A stretch of 64,000 bases of DNA from Luidia sarsii (Eukaryota; Echinodermata; Asteroidea; Paxillosida; Luidiidae): NCBI GenBank assembly GCA_949987565.1, contig OX465102.1:11858763-11922762 (forward strand), read 5' to 3'. Shown here one piece after another: positions 1-10,207 of this stretch (the first letter of the stretch is position 1; every line of letters starts with the position of its first letter). Under the pieces are notes generated by a model, which was not told the origin of the DNA, searched no databases, and worked only from the letters and a program-made list of their open reading frames with translations. The translations under genes and the position numbers were made by a program.

Positions 1-51
1 TTTTTGGGGGGGGGGTTGAAAATGAAAATGAAAAAAAAAAAAAAAAAAAAT

Positions 52-112
52 CGGCCAAGAAAACTTGGACTGGATTTGAACCCGAGACCTCTGTTTTGTG
101 TACCAGTTTTGT
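52..112 (-). repeat. tRNA-derived SINE fragment
   Basis: Read on the minus strand this shows the box-B-like part (ACCAGAGGTCTC-type arm, GGTTCAAATCC-type box) and the CCAGTCAA tail shared with copies at 14495, 16533, 33471 and 63514. A poly-A run lies beside it. Only the 3' half of the tRNA-like head is present. Confidence 0.5.
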
Positions 113-142
113 TTCATATACAAGAAAACTTTAGTATACTTG

Positions 143-407
143 AACATATGTGACCCGGCACAACGACATGAGGAATATCCCACCAAAACACTTTTTGAGT
201 AAACAACGCCTGAAGTTGAAGTATCTTCACAATTCGATTACAAATAAATTTTCTTTTCTTTGTATTTTCGGAAATTTTAAGTATTAGAGGATATTATGTT
301 TTGATATCATTTGAAAGCTAATGGTTTACTCTTTCACATCATTAGAAATTCTCAAAAATCTAAAAAGTGGGGTTATTCCTTATTATGCTGTGCCAGGTCA
401 CATGTAC
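143..407. mobile_element. Short inverted-repeat element (MITE), copy 1 of 2
   Basis: The ends read TGACCCGGCACAACGACATG and, inverted, TGACCTGGCACAGCATAATA, preceded by TACATG-like bases. The AT-rich interior has no coding capacity. A second copy in the opposite orientation lies at 41690-41948. The family is not named here. Confidence 0.6.
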
Positions 408-854
408 TTGAATGAACAATAGTCCATAAGACTTGACAACAAAACTCATGTACTGTATATGCAGGAATCTCTATGCATGATTGCCTTATGGCCTAAGCAG
501 TGGTTCAAAGTAGTTTAATGAGGGTTTGTCCTACTCCTTTGCTGAGCATTACAAACCCTCATCAGATTACATTCTCCTCCATGCAAACATCATGTTATGA
601 CCCAGTACGCCATAAGGAGAATTCTCGTCCAAATTGTACCTTTAGCATTAGCTTTCCAATGATGTCAAACATTATTTCCATACGTTGCCGAAATGCAAAG
701 TTACGATGCAAGAAATATGACGAGGCACCGCGCTGTCATGGAAACCACTTTTTGAGAAAAATGGCTCTAAAATGTTAAGTCATGCACATGTCGCGCCGAC
801 AGTGATTGCAGTGTACTTTGTATTTCCACCTTCAAATCTTATCCTTCATCGAGC

Positions 855-1005
855 CCTTAGAAGGTGGCCTTTCCAAGTAGTCAATTAGTCTTTGCTGGGG
901 TGGGGACGCCAATGTAACTGCCGTACCGTACATTGTATATCTCCAGGGATCACACCTCTGCTTTCATTCAGATGCAATCAACCAATTGTTGTAAACCTGG
1001 CTACG
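855..1005 (-). repeat. Interspersed repeat arm related to the SINE family
   Basis: It contains the inverted 'gggaaggccacc-tctaaggg' arm and the 'atctccagggatcac' block that recur at 13805, 14105, 16533, 22350 and 63600-63690. The tRNA-like boxes are missing, so this looks like a flanking or upstream module of the same composite repeat. Confidence 0.4.
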
Positions 1006-1092
1006 GCTGATTGTTGATCACACAAAGTGGATGCAGCTTTTTTGTATCACCTATTATTATTTGTTTTATTCCTTGTTTATCTCTGCCTCCAG

Positions 1093-1220
1093 AGACCAAT
1101 CTGAGCTACCAGCCCGAGCTGGAGAAGCTCAAAGCCTCCTTGAGCGAGAGACTACAGGAACGGAATGACCTCAGGAACAAGTTTGACATGAGCTGCCTGA
1201 ACCAGCAGAGCATCACAGAG
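1093..1220 (+). CDS. VPS37: VPS37 exon, start of the Mod(r) domain
   Basis: The acceptor is CCTCCAG/AG. The exon may start at 1093 or, using the next AG, at 1095. The donor is CAGAG/GTAACA after 1220, in phase 0. It encodes a charged helical segment (YQPELEKLKASLSERLQER followed by NDLRNKF). No exon could be recognised between 1 and 1090. Confidence 0.75.
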
Positions 1221-2784
1221 GTAACATGCTGCTAGTCTTTATTCAAAGCTGATTGATGTTTTTTTGTCCCCACATCTCCATTCTCAACTCCCATCAGGGA
1301 TCACAACCCCTTTATTCCCATTGTGTGCAGACAGCACTCAGTTGTAAACCAGGCTACAGCAGTTTGCGCATCACATGAAGTACATGTAGCTGCAGCTTTG
1401 CTTTATTTTCATTGATTGTTTCACTAATTCAATTTGTTTTCAATTTTGATTTCAATTTTGTTTTTCAAAATTGTGTTTTGAATTTTGTTTTCTATTTCTT
1501 TTCTTTTCTTTTCAAAATTGTTTTTCAATTATTTTGTATTTTTTTTCTTTTTTTTTTCTTTCAATTTTTTTCTTTTTTTAAATGATTATTTTTTCAATTT
1601 TTAAAATTTGTTTTCATTATTTGCCCTTCAAAAAGAGGCCTGTCAAATTGCTCTGTATTTATTTCAGCAGGCAATTGGGCAAGGCACTGGGCATACAGTG
1701 CTCATTACGTCGAGTAGGGCAAACCCTTGTTGATCTACATTCTCCCCCACGCAAATATCACATTATATCCTGCAAGAATTGAAATGCTAGGGCCTCTGAA
1801 ACTTCAAAATTTACTATTTTGGGCTCATAAAAGTCAGTAGGCAGTTTGCAATATTTTTGGTGGTATCATTTCCCTTTTTTCCATTCTATATTTTGTTGGG
1901 ACCGTTAGCAATTTGATCCCCGCCACACCTTGGACATTCTAAGGGTGGCGGCTGCGGACATGGAGCATGAGTCTGAGGCCAAGGCTGAGGTCTTCCTGCA
2001 GGGCGGCCTGTCCGCCGACGAATTCCTCCGCGAGTACACAGACCTGAGAAAGGTGAGAGGCGACGAGCCCGCCAACTTTGAGTTGAGCTCAGTCTCAGAC
2101 TTGTGCCATTTTGTGGTCATCTCTGTCCGTGAGCAGTATGCAGCATCTCCGTACAACCTTATGGCTATTGTTTCATGGATATGGATGGCATTTTTAATTT
2201 TCTTTGTTTTCTTCTACTTCTCCTCCTCATTCTTCTTCTCCACCTCCTTCTCCTCCTCCTCCTCCTCCTTCTCCTTCTCCTTCTCCTTCTCCTCCTCCTC
2301 CTCTTCCTCATCCACCGCTCCTCTTCCTCTTCCTCATCGGCCCCCTCCTGTCCCTCCTTTTCTTCCTCTACCTTGTTCTCGTACCTCCCAAGTCCATAGA
2401 CAAAACACAGGGGCATTCTTTGCTGATATTTGAGTCATCTTTAACAAGTAACGTTCTACTGTCTTTAAGGCGGTACAGAGTTTTGGCCAGGCTGTTTGTT
2501 GCATGTCAGAGGATATTTCAGTGGCTACATTTCATACAATGTGGGTAATATCATCCGAATAGAGAGAGAGAGAGATAGAGAGTTAGCTGCTCTTTTCGGA
2601 GCCGCACATCATCCCAGTCATCCCAGAAGAGATGAAACGCCCGACCAGTGTCACCGAAAATCTGTCCAATCTCATCCATCTCTGTCTCTCCATTTTCTTT
2701 TCGGTTATTTAGAAGATGCACCTGAGAAAGGCCAAGGAGGAGAAATTGGACTACATGCTGCGGCACGGAGGCCTCCTGAAATGA
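1093..2784 (+). CDS. VPS37: VPS37-family ESCRT-I subunit, last three coding exons (partial gene)
   Basis: VPS37 proteins pair with TSG101 and VPS28 in ESCRT-I, which sorts ubiquitinated membrane cargo into multivesicular bodies at the endosome. Three exons at 1093-1220, 1909-2052 and 2713-2784 join in one frame (phase 0 at both visible junctions) and encode the C-terminal Mod(r) domain. Visible signs are a coiled-coil-like stretch beginning LSYQPELEKLKASL, then AADMEHESEAKAEVFLQG, DEFLREYTDLRK and RKAKEEKLDYML. This pattern (ESE..AE.FL.G, D.FL..Y...R, R+AKEEKL) is the hallmark of VPS37. The protein stops 13 residues after KEEKL. VPS37B and C carry long Pro-rich tails, so the short end points to a VPS37A-like member. 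The N-terminal part, including any UEV-like domain, must lie left of the window or in unrecognised exons. The family call is firm; the paralog is inferred. Confidence 0.85.
1400..1600. repeat. T-rich low-complexity intron sequence
   Basis: This is a run of AATTTTGTTTT-like words and poly-T inside the VPS37 intron. No gene is visible. Confidence 0.6.
1909..2052 (+). CDS. VPS37: VPS37 exon, core of the Mod(r) domain
   Basis: A pyrimidine-rich tract ends in CCGTTAG/CAA. The exon is 48 whole codons and ends GAGAAAG/GTGAGA. It contains the family signature HESEAKAEVFLQGGLSADEF. It enters and leaves in phase 0, which fits both neighbours. Confidence 0.85.
2214..2390. repeat. Pyrimidine (TCC/TTC) tract in the last VPS37 intron
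   Basis: About 175 bp of nearly pure pyrimidine on the + strand (CTCCTC, CTTCTC units). It produces spurious Ser/Leu/Pro ORFs on + and poly-Arg/Glu ORFs on -. Confidence 0.85.
2713..2784 (+). CDS. VPS37: VPS37 terminal coding exon
   Basis: The acceptor is GGTTATTTAG/AAG. It encodes KMHLRKAKEEKLDYMLRHGG plus LLK and a TGA stop at 2782-2784. The R+AKEEKL block is the conserved end of the Mod(r) domain. The downstream 3' region runs straight into a ~100-bp tandem repeat. Confidence 0.82.
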   Translation, partial: KMHLRKAKEEKLDYMLRHGGLLK

Positions 2785-2831
2785 GGAAGGCCCACTCCAC
2801 TGAGAGACTCTTATTAAGCTGTGTTTCCAAA

Positions 2832-3070
2832 TTCATTGGCTATGGCTTCAAATTACATAGGAGTCTATAGAAGCCACTAGCTAGCAGCTGCAGTCAATTC
2901 CTATAGATGAGCGTGTCATTGCTGGGCAAGTTCATTGGCTATGGCTTCAAATTACACAGGAGTCTATGGAAGCCACTAGCTAGCGGCTGCAGTCAAATCC
3001 TATAGATGAGTATGTCATTGCTGGGGCAAGTTCATTGGCTATGGCTTCAAATTACACAGGAGTCTATGGA
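2832..3070. repeat. Tandem repeat of 99-100 bp, about 2.4 copies
   Basis: The phrase TTCATTGGCTATGGCTTCAA starts at 2832, 2931 and 3031. It lies just after the VPS37 stop, so it is probably in the 3' UTR or immediate flank. Confidence 0.8.
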
Positions 3071-3625
3071 AACTTTCAATATGGTAAAGTAAAAAAAAAA
3101 AAAAAACATGTTTCTCGTCCCCACCCGCTTCCTTTTTGGGGCCATCTCATTATTTTTTTATTTATTTTTTTAATTGCAGTAAAAAAAAAAAACACCCGGA
3201 AAAGTCCACAAATGTATCGGTTAAAGCAATACAACACTAAATAAATGTATGTTTCATTTAAAAGGTGTCAGTGGAAGCACTAACGTTGACAGGACATCTT
3301 AAAAACAGATATAACATGAAAAGCCCCTCTTCTTCCTTTTCAAAACATTCGGAGGAGAAACATGTTTTTTTATTCGGCCTAAAATGTTTTTCTTTCATAA
3401 AAACATTCTTGAAGGTAACCAAAATAATTAGAAATCTCTCGGGCAATAGAAAGACCTTGTGTCCGAATGATAAATTGTTTGTTTCTGGAATCAAGAGTCT
3501 TATTCAGATTCCCAAGGGAGGTTTTGGTCCGTTACTATGGTAACCGTTAATGGCTGTGACGTCGCCAAGCAGTTGAGCCCATGCCCGGGAATTAAGCTTC
3601 ACTGTCGAGAGTATACGTACATGTG
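3071..3625. repeat. Local duplication block A, copy 1
   Basis: Near-identical to 6264-6905 (AACTTTCAATATGGTAAAG start, poly-A, then a shared ~370-bp core). It ends at the point where copy 2 continues into block B. No conserved protein is visible in either copy. Confidence 0.85.
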
Positions 3626-4297
3626 ACAAGATACCTTCCTGGTCAACAAAACCCAGTCACATTTCACACCTCCAAAAGAAAACCCAACTTGCTGATCTTG
3701 TAATGCTGCACTACCTGTAGTCTCTTTTCAAGCCCGAATTTGCACATGGTTACAGTGAAAAACCCTTGGCAACGAGTTAGGTCAGAGAGGGAGATTTGTT
3801 GTTGTTGCCATGTCCCTAGTAGAGTTGTGTAATGCTCTGCCCGATTGCCTGCTGAAAACAATATATATAGGCAGCTCTGGTTAGATTGGAAGCGGCGACT
3901 CCTTATTTCCAGCGCAGATGCTGAAAAACATGTTTAAATATCTGCTGCCTGTTTTTGTCTTACTCGGTGTGAAATTGGCACTGTATGCTCAACTTTGCCA
4001 GATTGTCTGCTAACATTAATACAGGCAGCTCAGGCGGAATCCAAACCAGTGACTCGTCCTCTCTAGCGCAAATGCTGAGAGCTCTCTTTTATCTACAGTC
4101 TGATGTCACCTGTCTCCATCTGGCATTGCAATGCAACTAGTCTTGTGGTCATTTGCTGTAATAAAAGTGTGCATTTACATGAGTTTACTTGAAAAGTTAG
4201 TTTTGATCACGTGGTTTTGTGGTGACACCATGTAAAGGGTTGGTCTTTTGTGAGTGAGTGTGGTTTTGAAAAGAACAGTTTGTTCTGTTCGTCTTCA

Positions 4298-4300
<3 letters not shown>
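3626..4300. other. Intergenic sequence with a weak internal duplication
   Basis: No gene is seen. A diverged ~85-bp phrase (AGGCAGCTC..GG ... AGCGCA.ATGCTGA) occurs near 3843-3930 and again near 4007-4080. Positions 4211-4275 are an inverted fragment of the 'gtgtcaccgcaaacc' interspersed repeat. Confidence 0.4.
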
Positions 4301-4302
<2 letters not shown>

Positions 4303-4345
<43 letters not shown>

Positions 4346-4362
4346 GGGGGGGGGAGGGAGAG
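4303..4362. repeat. (GA)n microsatellite with a G run
   Basis: GAGAGA repeats of about 35 bp are followed by a G-rich stretch. Confidence 0.9.
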
Positions 4363-4398
4363 GGAGTGTTATGTTGGTGCTTGATTGTATTAGCTGTT

Positions 4399-6092
4399 GG
4401 ATCCTAATCCTGTTGGTAGTTGGATCCTAATCCTGTGGGTAGTTGAATCCTAATCCTGTCGGTAGTTTGATCCTTATCCTGTGGGTAGTTGGATCCTAAT
4501 CATGTGGGTGAATGGATCCTAATCCTGTGGGTAGTTGGATCCTAATCATGTGGGTGGATGGATCCTAATCATGTGGGTAGTTGGATCCTTATCCTGTGGG
4601 TAGTTGGATCCTAATCCTGTGGGTAGTTGGATCCTAATCATGTGGGTGGATGGATCCTAATCATGTGGGTAGTTGGATCCTAATCCTGTGGGTAGTTGGA
4701 TCCTTATCCTGTGGGTAGTTGGATCCTAATCATGTGGGTAGTTGGATCCTTATCCTGTGGGTAGTTGGATCCTAATCATGTGGGTGGATGGATCCTAATC
4801 ATGTGGGTGGATGGATCCTAATCATGTGGGTAGTTGGATCCTTATCCTGTGGGTAGTTGGATCCTAATCCTGTGGGTAGTTGGATCCTAATCATGTGGGT
4901 GGATGGATCCTAATCATGTGGGTAGTTGGATCCTAATCATGTGGGTAGTTGGATCCTTATCCTGTGGGTAGTTGGATCCTAATCATGTGGGTAGTTGGAT
5001 CCTTATCCTGTGGGTAGTTGGATCCTAATCATGTGGGTGAATGGATCCTAATCCTGTGGGTAGTTGGATCCTAATCATGTGGGTAGTTGGATCCTAATCA
5101 TGTGGGTGAATGGATCCTAATCCTGTGGGTAGTTGGATCCTAATCATGTGGGTGGATGGATCCTAATCATGTGGGTGGATGGATCCTTATCCTGTGGGTA
5201 GTTGGATCCTAATCATGTGGGTGAATGGATCCTAATCCTGTGGGTAGTTGGATCCTAATCATGTGGGTAGTTGGATCCTAATCCTGTGGGTAGTTGGATC
5301 CTAATCATGTGGGTGAATGGATCCTAATCCTGTGGGTAGTTGGATCCTAATCCTGTGGGTAGTTGGATCCTAATCCTGTGGGTAGTTGGATCCTAATCAT
5401 GTGGGTGAATGGATCCTAATCCTGTGGGTAGTTGGATCCTAATCCTGTGGGTAGTTGGATCCTAATCATGTGGATGGATGGATCCTAATCATGTGGGTGA
5501 ATGGATCCTAATCCTGTGGGTAGTTGGATCCTAATCATGTGGGTAGTTGGATCCTAATCCTGTGGGTAGTTGGATCCTAATCATGTGGGTGGATAGATCC
5601 TTATCCTGTGGGTAGTTGGATCCTAATCATGTGGGTAGTTGGATCCTAATCATGTGGGTAGTTGGATCCTTATCCTGTGGGTAGTTGGATCCTAATCATG
5701 TGGGTGGATGGATCCTTATCCTGTGGGTAGTTGGATCCTAATAATTTAGGTAGTTGAATCCTAATCCTGTGGGTAGCTGGATCCTAATCCTGTGGGTAGT
5801 TGGATCCTAAACCTGTGGGTAGTTGAATCATAAACCTGTGGGTATTTGGATCCTAATTTTGTGGTTATTTGGATCCTAATCCTGTGGGTATTTGGATCCT
5901 AATCATGTTGGTATTTTGATCCTGATTCTGTGGGTAGTTGGATCCTGATCCTGTGGGTAGTTGGATCCTAACCCCGAGGGTAGTTGGATCCTAATCCCGT
6001 GGGTATTTGGATCCCGATACTGTGGGTAGTTGGATCCTAATCCTGTGGGTATTTGAATCTTAATCCCGTGGGTAGTTGGATCCTAAACCTGA
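4399..6092. repeat. 23-bp satellite array, about 73 copies
   Basis: The unit is roughly GTAGTTGGATCCTAATCCTG plus TGG, with GGATCC recurring every 23 bp (for example 4399 and 4422). Two main unit types alternate, one with TAGTTGG/TAATCCTG and one with TGGATGG/TAATCATG, giving irregular higher-order blocks. The last ~15 units are more diverged. It is non-coding in all frames. Confidence 0.95.
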
Positions 6093-6093
6093 A

Positions 6094-6172
6094 GGCTGGA
6101 TAGCTGAGATGGTAAATGCGCTAGTACCCGCAAACAGAAGTCTCGATCCCAGTCCAGTCAAAGTCAGTTTTC
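6094..6172 (+). repeat. tRNA-derived SINE fragment
   Basis: GGATAGCTGAGATGGTAAA resembles box A and CGATCCCAGTCCAGTCAAAG matches the box B/tail of the other copies. It abuts the end of the 23-bp satellite. Confidence 0.55.
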
Positions 6173-6263
6173 TTTGTTCCCCTTTTTTCTGTTATTTTTT
6201 TGTTATGTTATTTCTGCTGATACTATTTATGGGACCCAGGAAGCGTAGTTTTAATAATGCCTA

Positions 6264-6905
6264 AACTTTCAATATGGTAAAGTAAAAAAAAAAAAAAAAA
6301 CATGTTTCTCGTCCCCGCCCGCTTCCTGTTTGGGGCCATCTCATTATTTTTTTATTTTAAATTTTAGATTTACTTTTTGGTAATTTTAGTCAGTAAGCAG
6401 TTTGCAACATTTTTGTATATCACCTATTTTTTTTTTTATTTTTTTTATTGCAGTAAAAAAAAAAAACACCCGGAAAAGTCCACAAATGTATCGGTTAAAG
6501 CAATACAACACTAAATAAATGTATGTTTCATTTAAAAGGTGTCAATGGAAGCACTAACGTTGACAGGACATCTTAAAAACAGATATAACATGAAAAGCCC
6601 CTCTTCTTCCTTTTCAAAACATTCAGAGGAGAAACATGTTTTTTTATTCGGCCTAAAATGTTTTTCTTTCATAAAAACATTCTTGAAGGTAACCAAAATA
6701 ATTAGAAATCTCTCGGGCAATAGAAAGACCTTGTGTCCGAATGATAATTATATTGTTTTTGTTTCTGGAATCAAGAGTCTTATTCAGATTCCCAAGGGAA
6801 GTTTTGGTCCGTTACTATGGTAACCGTTAATGGCTGTGACGTCGCCAAGCAGTTGAGCCCATGCCCGGGAATTAAGCTTCACTGTCGAGAGTATACGTAC
6901 ATGTA
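6264..6905. repeat. Local duplication block A, copy 2
   Basis: Matches 3071-3625, with an ~85-bp insertion at about 6356-6440 of the 'taattttagtcagtaagcag' repeat that is also found near 1830, 44160 and 47280. It continues directly into block B. Confidence 0.85.
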
Positions 6906-7860
6906 CTTCATCAATCACCTGCAAATGCGAAGGAACAAACAGGTAATTTATATGCAGTTTGGGCTCAACTTATTTATGGGACTTATGGAGGCAATTACAT
7001 CGGGCACTAATAAAAGATGGGAAATGGTCACGACGTACATGCATGTACACGTATGATTTTAAACCACTGTTGCACAACATGTGCTCAACGGATCCAGAGC
7101 ACAGCGTAACGTTCGTATGCCTAAACCACGTAAACATCTTCAAGTACAGTGTCCTTGGGTCAATGATGGCATCTCAGTTCCTCCTATAGCCTGGAGATTT
7201 CTGGATCTGTAGCAGCTAATCGGTTTCTACCGCAGACATAACAACCCATGATTACGGACTATAGCGGGCGCCAGACTGTAATGCCATAAAGTCTGCCATC
7301 TTATGACAAATAATTGTGGGTGGAAGTTACATGTATAGGCCCTTTACGAATCTATGGATCAGCTGCCGATTTCAAGGAACACCAAATGTTACGTACGCAA
7401 CACTTCGTTGCGTAACTTAGGCTACACAACATTTTGCCGCATTTGCTAAATATTTGCTGAAAAGAGTCCTTGTGGCGCAACTTTCGCAGCATTTGTAAGT
7501 TGCACTAACTCACGCAACCTTTCTTGGAATCGGCTGCATTGTAGGCTCGGGCTCAGACTTTGTCTCCGTCTTACAAAACCTTAACATCCAAGATGTGATT
7601 CAAATATTGTCACCAAATTTGAAGGTTTGAAGTACAGAGCATTCACCAAGAAACTGGGGCTTGTTTCATATAGATGCCTGTGACATTATAATGGGTAAGA
7701 GAAATAAGACCGAAGCCTATAGGCTGGAGCCTAAGCCTTCATCTCGTAAACGGCCATATAGTTGCATGATAAGATATAGGCCTAGAATCGGCGCTCACGG
7801 AAGCATAATTATTTCACGGCCAATATTATTTCTTGCTTCCGTATGCCCCCAAAATAATGA
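6806..7860. repeat. Local duplication block B, copy 1 (uninterrupted)
   Basis: About 95% or more identical to 10208-11157 joined to 13203-13288. This copy has no LINE between the phrases CCTTCATCTCGTAAACGGCC and ATATAGTTGCATGATAAG, so it preserves the empty site. No gene is recognised inside. Confidence 0.88.
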
Positions 7861-8110
7861 TTCACTACCGGTGTGCGCATGCGTGAACTTCTTCCCTACG
7901 TACCTGGAAAGCAAAATGAATCTGCGTCGTCGTGAACTAGTTGCCGCGTTTTTCGCGCAAACAAGCCTTGGTGAACATTATTTCTAAGGTTTTGTCCCAT
8001 TTCGTGGTCGCTGTTGAAATAGGCCTATAGGCCTAATTATTATGTCGTCGAATCAACGAACGACGGTAATAATTGTACTTCCTCTCTTGTTAAGCATACG
8101 CGCAATCCTC

Positions 8111-8525
8111 CCTAAAGGCCGTCGCACACGAGCGCATATAATCTGCTGAGCAAAAATTCTCTCGAGGTAGTTGTTAGCTCAGCACGTAGCTCACCGCCAC
8201 GGTGTGCGCTGAACTTTTCTGCCTCAAGAGGCCGTGAGACCAATATCTATCCTGTTGATTTTTTCGCCTTTCGTGAATGAAAACTCATCGTGTGCGGAGA
8301 CTTGAGCTACGTGCCGTGAGCAAAAAACCCCAAAGCAATTGGCCAATGAAAGCGCACGCCCTATTCACGTGGTTGCCAAAATCAAACAGGATAGATATTG
8401 GCCTCACGGCGTCTTGATGCAAGAATCTCACCAAAAGTTCAACGCACGGTGAGCTACGTGCTGAGCTAACGGCCACGATAGACTTTTTGCTCAGCAGGTA
8501 GCTCTCGTGTGCGGCGGTCTTCAAG
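8111..8525. mobile_element. Foldback MITE, ~415 bp, long terminal inverted repeats
   Basis: The left arm (GGCCGTCGCACACGAG ... CTGCTGAGCAAAAA ... AGCTCAGCACGTAGCTCACC) reappears inverted from ~8375 to 8525. The arms are ~150 bp with about 80-85% match. No coding capacity. The target duplication is unclear. Confidence 0.75.
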
Positions 8526-8554
8526 CTATGGTTAAGCGCAAAAATTAAGCGCTA

Positions 8555-9178
8555 GCTCTTTAAGCGCCCAATCATTGCTTACGGGATCCATGAAATGAAT
8601 TCTGCGCCAAATCCTTGCTTACGCGATCCATGAAATGAATTCTGCGCCAAATCCTTGCTTACGCCATCCATGAAATTAAATCTGCGCCAAATCCTTGCCA
8701 ATTGCTTACGCCATCCATGAAATGAATTCTGTGCCAAATCCTTGCTTACGCCATCCATGAAATGAATTCTGTGCCAAATCCTTGCTTACGCCATCCATGA
8801 AATGAATTCTGCGCCAAATCCTTGCTTACGCCATCCATGAAATGAATTCTGCGCCAAATCCTTGCTTACGCGATCCATGAAATGAATTCTGCGCCAAATC
8901 CTTGCTTACGCCATCCATGAAATGAATTCTGCGCCAAATCCTTGCTTACGCCATCCATGAAATTAATTCTGCGCCAAATCCTTGCTTACGTGATCCATGA
9001 AATGAATTCTGTGTCAAATCCTTGCTTACGCGATCCATGAAATGAATTCTGCGCCAAATCCTTGCTTACGCCATCCATGAAATTAATTCTGCGCCAAATC
9101 CTTGCTTACGCCATCAATGAAATGAATTCTGCGCCGAATCCTTGCTTACGCGATCCATGAAATGAATTCTGCGCTTAC
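8555..9178. repeat. 40-bp satellite array, about 15 copies
   Basis: The unit is CCAAATCCTTGCTTACGCCA followed by TCCATGAAATGAATTCTGCG, with period 40 (for example 8821 and 8861). The first copies are irregular. No reading frame persists. Confidence 0.93.
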
Positions 9179-9229
9179 AGCGTCCCGCAAGCACATAATT
9201 CTGCGCTAAGCAGAGCCATGAAGTTGGGC

Positions 9230-9890
9230 CTTTAGACCTTTCTTTTGACAAGTCACGTGACAAAACACATTTTGCCATTTTTGGTTTGCAGTGGCACGAA
9301 CTTTGTATACAACCATGATACAAAATACCGGAACTTCCTTAGGCCTAGCCTTGGCACGCCGATAACAATTCTCGCAAATTCACATTTTGTCCTGTTCTGT
9401 GATGGAGTGGTATTAAGTTGCTGTTGCTGCAGCAAACGATATACATACAGAAGAGATTTGGAACGAACAATAAATAAATGAAATAAATATTCCGTTTCAC
9501 TGAATCCGAGGCCCATATTATAGGCCTACTGTACACATTAATCAGCGTCTTGTTCCGTTCTGAAATTTAACCATCGGTTTGTCGTTTTATTTTTCTCTTG
9601 ACATTTTTGTCTAGTTGGTTGGCATAAGAGGATGTCAAATTTGTGACCTGCTGTGAAACTGGAATAATGGCCCATCGAATGATCTTCGGTAATTTGGTCA
9701 ATATCAGACAGCACCGGGTGTCTCATACCGTACGTATATATACCGGTAGTTATGCGGTAGTGCCTTAGTAGTATCCGGTAGTACGTATAGGCCTACCGGT
9801 AGTTAATAATCCTGAAATCTTGCCACCCAAAGAGTGCGTATGCTTGGGTTTCCGGTCAATGTTTGTAAACACTCATCATCGTTAATGTTG
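9230..9890. repeat. Inverted distant duplicate of 61290-61815
   Basis: Shared phrases in opposite orientation include CCATCGGTTTGTC, TTCTGAAATTTAACC, GTGGCACGAACTTTGTATAC, TTTGGTCAATATCA and GGTCAATGTTTGTAAAC. The two copies are diverged, with insertions. The function is unknown; it may be an old transposon. Confidence 0.7.
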
Positions 9891-9984
9891 TGCGCAGAGA
9901 GAAGTCGTCGTTTTCATGAAACCCTTTACACTCCCTGATTGAGTTCGAGTGGTAAGAAAAATCCAATTATTTTGTTTTCCAAAG

Positions 9985-10195
9985 GAGCAGTCCCATATGA
10001 TGTCTTAATAAGGTTGAGATGTCTGTGGATATTTTAGGCCTAATCCTATTATGATGGCCAGAGCTTTTTTGATGATCAGGTGTCGTATTTTTGAAAATCA
10101 GTGTTCGTTATGATTTTTTTCCAATACTCATGGGCAATGTAGGCCTATTTGTTTCAAATCATTTTATACATTAAAGCAAACAGCTGACATTTATA
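9985..10195. repeat. Duplicate of 13289-13455
   Basis: AGTCCCATATGATGTCTTAA and GTGGATATTTTAGGCCTAAT recur at both places. It sits at the left border of block B copy 2, with the sister at that copy's right border, as expected for a tandem duplication. Confidence 0.75.
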
Positions 10196-10207
10196 TTAAT
10201 AAATAAA

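Noticed and set aside
2165..2548. Poly-Ser, poly-Leu and poly-Arg ORFs
   Set aside because: Low-complexity TCC/TTC tract inside the VPS37 intron.
8555..9178. CRISPR-like array of direct repeats
   Set aside because: Units abut with no unique spacers, and the DNA is eukaryotic. The same applies to the arrays at 4399 and 21689.
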